A DNA stretch of 64,000 bases, taken from contig OY986435.1 of the NCBI GenBank assembly GCA_963920525.1, positions 175,840,266-175,904,265 of the forward strand, read 5' to 3'. Position numbers and translations under genes: made by a program. A model generated the notes under the pieces. It was given only the letters and a program-made list of their open reading frames with translations. It did no database searches and was not told the DNA's origin. Shown piece by piece: positions 55,510-64,000 of the stretch. The stretch's first letter is position 1, and each line of letters begins with the position of its first letter. This stretch comes from Dichetophora obliterata (taxonomy: Eukaryota > Arthropoda > Insecta > Diptera > Sciomyzidae).

Positions 55510-57778
55510 TATAATATATATATATAATAAGTTGGGGATTTGCCGAAACAGACCACAGTGGGTCCCTTTTCGTCCCCCATTGGACAAAGGGTACTACTGC
55601 TCGCAGTACTCGTACGTGAGCATTCTCCTTGTGTAAGCATCCTCAAGCATATCCTTATAGGTCAGTTGACCAATCTCGGCTTCGCCAATAAATGGGCGTC
55701 CCAGAGTGGTCAATCTTATGCTTGCCAGCGCTGGACACTGGCACAGAATGTGTGCTGCTGTTTCCGGCTCCTCTAGGCATAATCTACACGCATCCTCCTC
55801 GGTCAGAGTCATCTTCCCGAGATGGTACATGAAGGGACCGTGTCCTGTGACCAGTGCAGTAAGCCAGCTTAAAGTCCTTCGATTGTATCGGATAACTTTT
55901 GCTGCCTCACTACGAGACCACTTCACGGCCGCCTTTGATTGCCTGCAATTAACAGCTTCTTCCCACCTTTTACTGTGTTCCGAGTCCGACCATTGTTTAA
56001 TAAGGCCTGCCACCATATTGTCGCCTATGGCGATACGTGGTTCTGGTCCACAGAATTCTTCTGCTGATCCTGCTCTTGCTAAAGAATCAGCTTCTTTATT
56101 CTGTTCTATGCCAGAGTGTCCTCTCACCCACATAAGTGTGAGCTCATTCTTCTGGGCGCACCTATTGAGTTTTGTAAGACATTCTATGGCCAACCTGGAA
56201 GTGATGTCTGTCCGTTGCATACACCTAATCACAGACTGATTGTCGAGAGCGATGACAATTTTCTTGCCACTGATCCGGCCATCTATCAGGTGGTCCAGCG
56301 CATGCACTACGCCAAGCATTTCTGCCTGGTATACAGACACAAACCTCCCCAACCTCAGTACACAGGATAGGCTTAACTCTTTTGAGTACACGCCTGCCCC
56401 GGCCCGACCATTCATCAGAGAGCCGTCTGTGAATATACTGATATCGCTACCAGCGATTTCTTCACAAACGGCTCCATCCGTTATAAGAGTTTTATAACAT
56501 TTTTCTGTTATTTTTACTCTCTGCCTTCCGTCCATAGGCATAAACGCCTCCCTGACATCTCTCTGTACAATATCAAGGATGCGAATATGACCATGCAGGG
56601 CCGTTGCCCCATGCCACGTAGCATTTCGCAACATCCTGAGGGCTGACAGCGCCGCTGTTTTCTTTATTTTTAAATCCAACGGCAGCATACCTAACAGAAC
56701 CTCAATTGCGCTTGTTGGAGTGGTGCGTATTGCACCTGTTATTCCAACACACGCCAGCCGTTGGACTCTGTCCAGTCTCTTCTTAATGGTTTTCTGGCTG
56801 ACTTTTGTCCACCAAATCACCGAAGCGTACGTGATGACAGGTCTAACCATCATAGTGTAAGCCCATTTCATAGCCTCTGGGTTTAGCCACCATTTGAGAC
56901 CACAAACGCGTCTGCACTGGAACAGAACCCTCTTGGCTCTTTGAATCCTATCTTCTACATGCTCGTTCCAGTTCAGTTTGCTATCAAGGGTTACCCCTAG
57001 ATATTTAACTTTCGTGGACATGTTGATTTCAGCTCCAAAAAGTCTGAGTGGTTCTGTCCTCAGGCCTACCCTCTTTCTAGTAAAGAGAATATTGTCTGAC
57101 TTGCCTGCGTTTACGGTAAGGCCTTGTTCTCGACACCACTCCTCCACCATTCGGAGTGCTCCCTTCATGATGTCAGAGATGGTGTCAATGAACTTGCCGC
57201 GGACCACCAACGCAATGTCATCTGCATACCCTATCGTGTGTATGCCCGATTTATCCAGTCTAACCAGTAGTGAGTCCACAGTTATGTTCCACAGGGTTGG
57301 CGATAACACCCCGCCCTGGGGACATCCTCTACTTACTCTACCTCTAGTCTTTATTCTACCATTCTGCATGTTGACAGCCCTGTGTTTGAGCATATTGTCC
57401 ACCCAATTTGCTATCATTGCGCTTACATTGCGTTCTGTCAGGGCTTGCCGCAGCCTTCCAAAGCATATTTTGTCGAAAGCACCCTCGATGTCCATAAATG
57501 TGGCCATCGCAATGCCTCCTGAAAATACCTCCTTTTCAGTCACTCTTACCAATTCGTGAAGAGCACTCTCCGTAGACCTACCTGCTCTATATGCATGTTG
57601 GCATCTACTCAGAGGATTTTGCATCAGCGAGGTGCTCTCAAGACAGTCAACCATCACTCTTTCCATCGTTTTCAAGAGAAAAGATGTTAGGCTGATCGGT
57701 CTGAACGACTTCGCCTCCGCATATTCTTTTTTCCGGGCTTCGGAAGAAAGACAACTTTAGCCTCTCTCCACACTCTCG
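55510..57778 (-). mobile_element. 5'-truncated LINE with 12-bp target duplication, RNase H type
   Basis: GTCATAATATAA occurs directly outside both ends (55498-55509 and 57779-57790), a clean target-site duplication. The minus-strand body starts inside the N-terminal reverse transcriptase region (VWREAKVVFLPKPGK) and ends in an AT repeat near 55510-55530. The endonuclease is missing through truncation. A reverse transcriptase followed by RNase H and a terminal CCHC motif fits the LOA/Loner/R1-type clades; exact clade not determined. Confidence 0.9.
55594..57675 (-). CDS. LINE reverse transcriptase-RNase H, 693-codon open frame (5'-truncated)
   Basis: Coordinates begin at the first ATG; homology extends upstream in the same frame (EYAEAKSFRPISLTSFLL), then shifts frame at an A run near 57730. 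Reverse transcriptase fills about residues 1-290: MATFMDIEGAFDKI, SRGCPQGGVLSPTLWN and the catalytic IGYADDIALV. A thumb/connector with RLDRVQRLACVGITGA follows. RNase H spans roughly residues 415-545, with the four catalytic-type positions in IFTDGSLMNG, YQAEMLGVVHALD, IALDNQSVIRC and HSGIEQNKEADSLARAG. A CCHC-type motif (CRLCLEEPETAAHILCQC) is near the C-terminus. An uninterrupted 2-kb frame plus intact target duplication points to a recent insertion. It lacks an endonuclease and promoter, so it is not an autonomous element. Confidence 0.9.
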   Translation of the reverse strand: MKTMERVMVDCLESTSLMQNPLSRCQHAYRAGRSTESALHELVRVTEKEVFSGGIAMATFMDIEGAFDKICFGRLRQALTERNVSAMIANWVDNMLKHRAVNMQNGRIKTRGRVSRGCPQGGVLSPTLWNITVDSLLVRLDKSGIHTIGYADDIALVVRGKFIDTISDIMKGALRMVEEWCREQGLTVNAGKSDNILFTRKRVGLRTEPLRLFGAEINMSTKVKYLGVTLDSKLNWNEHVEDRIQRAKRVLFQCRRVCGLKWWLNPEAMKWAYTMMVRPVITYASVIWWTKVSQKTIKKRLDRVQRLACVGITGAIRTTPTSAIEVLLGMLPLDLKIKKTAALSALRMLRNATWHGATALHGHIRILDIVQRDVREAFMPMDGRQRVKITEKCYKTLITDGAVCEEIAGSDISIFTDGSLMNGRAGAGVYSKELSLSCVLRLGRFVSVYQAEMLGVVHALDHLIDGRISGKKIVIALDNQSVIRCMQRTDITSRLAIECLTKLNRCAQKNELTLMWVRGHSGIEQNKEADSLARAGSAEEFCGPEPRIAIGDNMVAGLIKQWSDSEHSKRWEEAVNCRQSKAAVKWSRSEAAKVIRYNRRTLSWLTALVTGHGPFMYHLGKMTLTEEDACRLCLEEPETAAHILCQCPALASIRLTTLGRPFIGEAEIGQLTYKDMLEDAYTRRMLTYEYCEQ

Positions 57779-57790
57779 GTCATAATATAA

Positions 57791-57950
57791 AAGATAAAGC
57801 TTTTGTCATATCACATGTTATGGTAAAACGTTGAGGCATTTCAAACGCCAAAATTCAAATCACCAGATTGAAATTCTACAAAAAATCATAAAAAATATTT
57901 TATAAAATATTAGGACAAAAATATTTTTGTGACGCTACGCACCATCGATC
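57791..57950. repeat. Direct repeat flanking the LINE (right copy)
   Basis: AAGATAAAGC, then CAAACGCCAAAATTCAAATC, CACCAGATTGAAA and ATATTTTTGTGACGCTACGC match the left copy at 55206-55375 with many differences. It ends at a run of C (57955-57967). Confidence 0.6.
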
Positions 57951-58321
57951 GATTCCCCCCCCCCCCCTTGGGTCCGTTATAATCCTAATACTGTGTATAC
58001 AGTCCGCGACAAAAAGTTAGCACTTGAACATTTCCCCAAATATATAATTTACTTTATATGTTTAAGCTATTTCTCTAGGTGTAAAAAGTTATATGGTTGT
58101 GTTCTTTAGGTATTTTAAGTACACAATGATGAAACATTCTAAGATAAATACCGTTAGTTTACAAAACATGAAAAAATGCTGCGAAAAAATGTGAGCACAT
58201 TATGATGGATTGATTTCAATAAGTGTTAATAATCCGATAAAAAAAACAAGTTTAGTTATTAAAGTAAAGTTGCCACCTTAAATAAGTTAAACTAATTAAA
58301 AGTACTTAAAATTAAATTAAA

Positions 58322-59250
58322 ATGGTACGTGGAAAATAACTTAAAAGTACGGAAGTGCTAGTTGCTTAAAGTCTTCATTAAAAAGCTTGAAAACCAGTAA
58401 AATCACAAAAAACTTAAACAAAAGTCGTCAAATGATTACAAATTTATTCAAAAATAAACAAAATTATGATAAAGCCTTTAGCAGTGGATGTCCAAGAGTG
58501 GTAACACGCCGAAATGAGTATGCCATTTTTAGGGTATCTTCAAATTCTAATCTCACTGCCAGAAAACTTGCTGAAACAACTGGAGTGAAAACACATGTCC
58601 GCAACGTGAAGAGGACTTTTAAAAAACTCAACTACAATTAAACTCAAAAAATTACAAAGGAAACCGACACTTACAGCGAAACATCGAGCAGCAAGATTGA
58701 AGTTTGCTGAAGATCACTTTAAGTGGAGAAAATTATGGCGCTGCGTATCCAATCACTGGCGAAACTCGACGAACCGGATGGTATGTCTTTTTATTATCAC
58801 AATTTGAGGAAGAAAGAGCTTACCCTAAGTCGTCGTCAGCACGGGGGCAGATGAGTAATGGTATGGGCTGGAATTGGCAATTGGCAAGGACTGAAATTAA
58901 GTTTTTTCTCACTAGAATGAATCGCCAAGATTATATTTATTTAATTGATAATAAAAAAGCTAATCGTGGGTCACAATTAACTAAAACTTCATTAATATTT
59001 CAACAAAAAAATGCTGCTGTACATACAGCATGAATAGTAAAAAACTTCTTTCGAGAGTAGGATATTGAAATATTGGAGTGATCCGCATGATCAATTGACC
59101 TAAACATTATTGAAAACTGTTAGTGTTACCTTTCAGGGAAAGTGTATGCTGATAAAAGGCAATATGTTACCATTCAGGAACTTAAAAGTAGCATAATTTC
59201 GAATTGGGAAGCGATACCGAGAAAATACATCAAAAAACTTTTTTCTTAAA
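58322..59250 (+). pseudogene. Tc1-like transposase, heavily decayed
   Basis: The ATG at 58322 opens MVRGK, then a stop. The recognisable N-terminal HTH part is at 58387-58641 (NKSRQMITNLFKNKQNYDKA, then SNSNLTARKLAETTGVKTHV). Later, WVFLLSQFEEERAY-like and FQQKNAAVHTA (about 59000-59030) segments stand where the second catalytic Asp should be; here Lys replaces Asp. LNIIENC near 59100 marks the third-residue region. It is non-functional. Confidence 0.75.
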
Positions 59251-59520
59251 AACAAATGGAGACTCCACTCAATACTAAATCCTCATATTGCAAAAATTTT
59301 AAATTGATTTCTTATAATTATTTGCTTTTGAACAATAATGTGCTATCTTTTTGTCGTACTACTAAATAAGTTTTTGTTTTTTCTGAACAAAAAATTCAAT
59401 TTTTAAATGAAATTTCTATATATTTTAACTTTGTTTTCAAATCTAATTACTGTACAGTAAATACAAATTTTTAATTTTAATCGCTTTCAATAAAATTTTT
59501 AAAAAAATACCAATGTACTA

Positions 59521-60828
59521 CAGGGTTCGCCATCTAACGTTTTTTTTTTTCAACTAGTGCTTATTTCGTGAATGGTAACACTTAGCTCATGTCTGATTTG
59601 ACAGATAATTAGTTTTATCCTTTCGCTGAACGAATATGGTTGTGTATACGCTTAAACAACGCTGGGAAATATTGCGACATTACTTTGAAAATCATGATAA
59701 TGTTGCAGAATGTGTGCGAAAATTACGTACGGATTTTGGAAGAAGAGAAGCACCGTCAGCTCCGTATGTTCGTTATCTTGTAAAAAAAAAAATAAAAGAA
59801 ACTGGCATCCTCATCAATAAACCAAAACGTGAAAAGCCAAAAGCAGTGCGTACACCCGAGAATATTGCTGCTGTGGCAGAAAGTGTACGTGAAGCGCCAT
59901 CAACATCAATTCACCGTCGTTCTCAACAATTGAATATTTCGGAGACATCATTGAGACAAATTTTGAATAAAGACCTTGGTATGACGCCATACAAAGTCCA
60001 ATTGGTTCAGGAGTTGAAGCCAACTGACCATCCAATGCGTTTTCGCTTCGGTAAGTGGGCCTGCGATCGACTTACAGAAGATGCCGATTTTGCCAATAAA
60101 AAACATATTTTCAGATGAAGCTCATTTTGATCTTGGCGGGTATGTAAACAAGTAAAATTGTCGCATTTCTGGCACAGAAAACCCGCACGCATACATTGAA
60201 AAGCCGCTGCACCCAAAACGAGTCACTGTTTGGTGCGGATTTTGGTCCAGAGGCATAATTGGACCATTTTTCTTAGAAAATGAGCAAGGAGTGGCCGTTA
60301 CGGTCAATGGCGATCGTTATCGGGCCATGTTGAACGAATTTTTGTTCACAAAAATTGAAGAGGAGGATATTGGCAACATTTAGCTTCAACAGGATGGCGC
60401 TACGTGCCACAGAGCCTAAGCTACACTCGATGTTTTGCGCCCTGTTTTTGAAGATCGCATTATTCGCCGCAGAGCTGATGTCGTTTGGCCACCTCGGAGC
60501 TGCGATTTGACTCCGTTGGACTATTATTTGTGGGGTGCCCTCAAAGATAAGTGTTACGCCGACAAGCCAGAGACAATTGACGATTTAAAGGACAATATTC
60601 GTGAAGCCATTGGTGAAATACAGCTGCACACAATAGATAATGGGCTTAAAAATTGGACCGATCGTGTAGGCTACTGCATGGCCAGCTAAGGCAGCCATTT
60701 GAATGAAATTATTTTTGATTATTAACCGGAAGGATTTTAATTTCAAATAAAAAAAGAAATTTGAGAAAATATCCAGTAGTTTTTTTTATAGAATTTTCAA
60801 AAAAAAAAAAGTTATTTGGCGGACCTTT
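59521..60828 (+). mobile_element. DUF4817-type element nested in Tc1 B
   Basis: The left end reads CAGGGTTCGCCATCTAACG plus a T run. The right end, inverted, reads AAAGGTCCGCCAAATAACT plus a T run. TA lies on each side (59519-59520 and 60829-60830). The length is 1,308 bp. It is of the same general type as the element at 34695-35991 but has different ends. Confidence 0.88.
59636..60690 (+). pseudogene. DUF4817-type transposase, few lesions
   Basis: The ATG at 59636 opens MVVYTLKQRWEILRHYFENH (DUF4817-type HTH), followed by PSTSIHRRSQQLNISETSLR and YKVQLVQELKPTDHPMRF. A frameshift near 60100 shifts into the catalytic frame: first Asp in IFSDEAHFDLGGY, then HPKRVTVWCGFWSRG, second Asp in QQDGATCHRA (about 60388-60417) and third Asp in RSCDLTPLDYYLWG (about 60498-60539). 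In this copy 36 residues separate the second and third Asp. Stops at NK-stop-NC (about 60150), NI-stop-LQ (about 60380) and A-stop-A (about 60417) are point changes. The C-terminus ends RVGYCMAS. Confidence 0.85.
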
Positions 60829-60850
60829 TATATTTTTGTCGCGGAGTGTA

Positions 60851-63560
60851 TATTGATCAATTTGAATGAAAGGAACTGTATTTTTTTAATAATATAATTA
60901 ATTGAAAAACTCCAATGTATATTTATGACATATTACAATTAAGCTAGTCAAATAGAAACCGAAATTGAATAATACCCTGATAAAATTATTTGAATTCAAT
61001 ATGACTTTTCTTCATTAACACCATTAGATTATGGAACTATTTACCTAATAATTTAAAAAGTGTTCAAAAGACACGGAACTTTAAATTTTTAAGCACTTTT
61101 CTTCTGTAAACTTTAAAAGCCTGTGTGTTTTTTTAATTACTGAGATTGATAAAAATCTATATACTGCATTACTTAGATATAAGATTTAAATTTAAATATA
61201 AGATTTAAAGATATAAATAAGTTTAAATAATTCTTAGTTTTTTTTAAAGGAGTATGTCTCTCATTTTCAATTATATACTGTACTATAAAAGACATTTTTC
61301 TTAATGTACTTTCGTAATGTAAGATAGTAATTATCTCAATAAATCATTAAATCATAATAATTTTTTTAAGCTGCATCGAATCTATGGGCATTCAAAAACT
61401 GGCGTTACGTGCGTTTTGTACGAAAAAAATATAAAAAAATTATGAAAAAGTCTAATTTTTAAAAAGGTTTATTCATATTTGCCTTGTAATTTAGTACCAC
61501 TATATTAAGTAAAAACAATGACAACAATGGACCCTAATTATTAAAAGATATTAGCACAAATATGTGCTGGCGTTACGTTATAAAAAACGAAAGTGATTTT
61601 TGACTTGAATTACAAATTTTGCAAAACCCTCTGAATTAGTCAACATTTTTTTGTGGCTTTTTGATGTGGTGTTACGTTACTTAAATTTCCATTGGTTTTT
61701 TAATTGAGTAATTAAGTAAATAGTTAGTCAAGTAATTATGCAATTTAGCAATAAAAAAGCAATTTTAATATATTATCTTTTACGTGCATCAACATATTTT
61801 TTCATTATCTTTAGTCAATGCTTTAAATTTTTACTAAAAAAAGAATACGAAACATTAGTTAAACATTTACGAAAAAGATAAACTCCATTTGTGAAACAAT
61901 GGAAATAATTTGACCGGCATAGTAAATGAATTTATGTAAAAATTGCTTTAATAATAAAACTAAAATGTTTTTCTTAAATAATATTATAAAATAATAAGTT
62001 TTCAATAACCTTTAATTTCTTGGTCACGGTTGACTTTTCTGTGGAATGCTCATGTGTAACTCTTGCACTTTTAAAAATATCGATTCAATGTCTAAAAAAA
62101 TTTAAAAGTATTATTATCGAATATAAAATGCAAGATATTCTTTCATTAAATACAATTTCTAGGCACCATTAAGATTTAAAATTTCTTCTTTCTTGCTTGC
62201 AGAGATATAAACTTTTCGATAACTTCATCGAAATCAGTGTTTCTCTTTTAAATCAAGTAACCTCTTCGGCTTAAATAGAAAACATTGATATAGAAACAAA
62301 TATTAGCCAAAAACGACTCTTTGAATCCACATTCATAAATAACTTTTCTAAAATCTATTGAGTTACAGTTTATATGTGTTGCGAAAGCAATGTCAGCAGC
62401 TTGTAGGTACTTTCTTAACCTTGGTATTTCAATAGTTAACTTTTATTCATTGACCCAATCATGGAATGTGACCAATCTTTGTATTAAGATCTACAGTTCA
62501 TTTTCAGAAGCAGTAAGCAAGCTCGATGGTAAGATTGCTTTAAATGCAGTTTGAATTTCTTGTATTGATTTTGTTCTCCACTGAAGTTTCGAATGAATCC
62601 TATCCAGACAAGCTCTGATTTACAATTTATATTGCATACTTTACGGCCCAATTTTTTAATGAAAATTTTTAATTAATCTTTATGATGGTTGCACCCCTCA
62701 CCAAACATTGGACGCATTGTAAGGAATGCTTTCAGATATACTTGCACCCTTTGGCATCTGCAATGAAAGAATGCAGTCTTTCATTCATCAAGAACCAAGA
62801 ATCATTCGTATTGAAAAAACATATACGCATTGATATTAAATTAAGCACTCTTATTAAAAGTCAATTCATATTTATACAAAAAATTGTACATTGTAATACA
62901 GATTTATTTTAAAATAAACTTGTTTGTCAATTTTTCCCCCCTTCTGGCTAGGCACCTAAGGAGAATCTCCCCCCTCGCTACAATTCTGGACTGCAGCAAC
63001 AAAGGTTTTTATTTCCTTTAATTTCTGCACTTTCATACTTCAGAAAAGTAGCCTCTCTTCTTTGAGTTTACTTGGTTATAGCAAACTATAAGCTTGTACT
63101 CTGCTGAAAGGATGCATTCTTGTGTTCACCCTTAAGTAGCCCAAAGTCCTGCATATACACAATGTAGTCTCAACCTACGCTACCCACTCTCCGAATGTCA
63201 GCTAACTGTTCCCTCATATTCAAAGGCAAAAGTTTTCTCTGACATCGGCAACCGGCCATTCTACTTTCCGTCCAGAGATAAGCTTCAATGGTGTGCTTTA
63301 TTATGGGGCATACTTTAAGGAAATTTTAATCAGTTTTTACTTGCTTCGGTTACTCGGTTAACTATAGCCTCTGCTTAACCACTGGCTTTTCAAATGTTAT
63401 ACATATTAATCAATTATTGATTATCCTGCCATTATATTTTCAACCTTTTTTTTCTTCTTTGTTTGTCCTTTGGTTACCCTACTTGTAAATTTCCACTTTG
63501 TACTGTCTCTGTTTTGTGCAACTTTCATTAATTACTTCCTTACTTTCCTTGCCTTTGCAG
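60851..63560. other. AT-rich intron sequence before the host exon
   Basis: About 2.7 kb with no recognised TE. GGCGTTACGT recurs near 61400, 61569 and 61668. A broken minus-strand reading around 62250-62620 (ATHINCNSIDFRKVIYECGF and neighbours) looks protein-like but I do not recognise it. The last 60 bp form a pyrimidine-rich tract ending TTGCCTTTGCAG, a strong splice acceptor. Confidence 0.5.
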
Positions 63561-63780
63561 CTAACAATCCGGATCCGCAAATTTGTCCCCTTGAAGGTTT
63601 ATACAATCTACGTGGCGCCATCGGACCACCACATATATCGGCACGTCACAAAAGGAATCACAACAACAAAGGACACTCAGGACATGGCCATCATCATCTG
63701 CAGCATGATTTAAATGCTGGCGGTGTTGGTATTGGAAATGGCGGCAGTAGCATTGGCGGAAACGCTTTCGGACACAAGCG
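63561..63780 (+). CDS. Internal host-gene exon, 220 bp, His/Gly-rich protein segment
   Basis: The exon is bounded by CCTTGCCTTTGCAG on the left and GCG followed by GTAAGTTTG on the right, both good splice sites. Only one frame is open across it. It starts with two bases of a split codon and ends with two bases of another, so its phases are 1 and 2 and the flanking exons must match. It encodes NNPDPQICPLEGLYNLRGAI, a basic His/Asn stretch (SARHKRNHNNKGHSGHGHHH), and then a Gly-rich tail (GGVGIGNGGSSIGG). I do not recognise the gene. A Met 30 codons upstream in the same frame lies in the pyrimidine tract, so an alternative first-exon reading is possible but less likely. Its base composition is far richer in GC than the surroundings, as expected for host coding sequence. 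Confidence 0.6.
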
Positions 63781-64000
63781 GTAAGTTTGTGAAAGCGGAA
63801 ATTTAATTAAATTGAGTGTTTAATTTGAGTACGTTAACAACAAGGTAAACACAAAAGCCTTAACATGTGAAACAGTTAAGAAGGTCAATATAGTTAGAGT
63901 AGAAATGTTTTAAATGTTTGAAGTTAAAATTTGTTCACAGTCAACCAGTAAAGCCAATCTTAATTCTTAAATCTCAAATCTTAAATCTCAAATCTCAAAT
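63781..64000 (+). other. Start of the downstream intron
   Basis: Opens GTAAGTTTG; AT-rich, with ATCTCAAATCTTAAATCTCA repeats at the window edge. No further exon is visible. Confidence 0.5.

Larger units (their letters stand above)
58000..60848 (+). mobile_element. Tc1-like element (B) holding a DUF4817-type element in its right end
   Basis: The left end CAGTCCGCGACAAAAAG (from 58000) and the right end, inverted, CACTCCGCGACAAAAA (from 60848) match, with TA on both sides (57998-57999 and 60849-60850). A second, inner copy of the motif is seen near 58183 (GCGAAAAAATGTGAGCAC) and on the right near 59339-59357 (GTGCTATCTTTTTGTCG). That is the repeated-motif terminal structure of Bari/Minos-type Tc1 elements. 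Removing the nested element (59521-60828) gives about 1.54 kb. Confidence 0.85.

Noticed and set aside
56978..57559. 193-codon plus-strand frame in the LINE
   Set aside because: It is antisense to a long, motif-bearing reverse transcriptase frame.
62250..62620. Minus-strand protein-like reading before the exon
   Set aside because: Broken by stops and not matching any family I recognise; kept only as a remark in the intron entry.
1..64000. CRISPR arrays, prokaryotic operons, phage genes
   Set aside because: Repeats are satellites or TE parts; coding is eukaryotic TE type with an intron-exon structure.

Overview
This is AT-rich insect nuclear DNA, most likely from a higher fly (Diptera; a tephritid-type genome is my guess). 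It looks like the interior of one or more large introns of a host gene, packed with transposable elements (TEs). I see one credible host coding segment: an internal exon at 63561-63780 (+). It has a pyrimidine-rich acceptor, an open frame and a consensus GTAAGT donor. No bacterial-style genes, operons, rRNA or CRISPR are present. Nearly all protein-coding potential belongs to TE remnants, most of them carrying stops and frameshifts.

Layout. 1-5.7 kb: diverged tandem repeats around a near-full-length but broken RTE-type LINE (507-3640, -). 5.7-9.5 kb: a psq-type HTH fragment, a decayed piggyBac (6616-8424, +) and a LINE RNase H fragment (-). 10.9-13.9 kb: a second piggyBac with matching ends and TTAA duplications, itself holding an inverted-repeat element. 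14.7-15.5 kb: an inverted-repeat element built from a GGACATTATGTCC-like motif. 16.5-20.2 kb: a mariner split by a nearly intact LINE. 20.8-22.2 kb: a very long inverted repeat. 23.9-27.7 kb: three MITE-like elements, a roughly 140-bp tandem array with CRE-like palindromes, and a tRNA-like sequence. 28.6-30.5 kb: a mariner split by a non-autonomous Helitron-like element. 30.8-31.8 kb: an element full of 24-bp repeats.

32.4-40.8 kb: a tRNA-headed SINE-like unit, then a + strand LINE in two pieces. The gap between the pieces holds a Tc1-like element (34011-37029), which itself contains a complete DUF4817-type element (34695-35991), and also a minus-strand LINE. 41.0-45.2 kb: a long-inverted-repeat element carrying a second RTE copy and a transposase-like C-terminal remnant. 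48.3-49.5 kb: two MITEs. 50351-53845: a 3,495-bp almost perfect (TTTAG)n array, 699 units in unbroken register. 55.5-57.8 kb: a 5'-truncated, young-looking LINE with a 693-codon open frame and a 12-bp target duplication. 58.0-60.8 kb: a Tc1-like element whose right terminal repeat holds a second DUF4817-type element. 60.9-63.5 kb: AT-rich intron leading to the host exon.

The main themes are layered nesting of TEs, which allows relative dating, several large palindromic units that could make hairpin RNA, and one extraordinary pentanucleotide satellite. Assignments rest on reading translations and ends by eye; no database search was possible.
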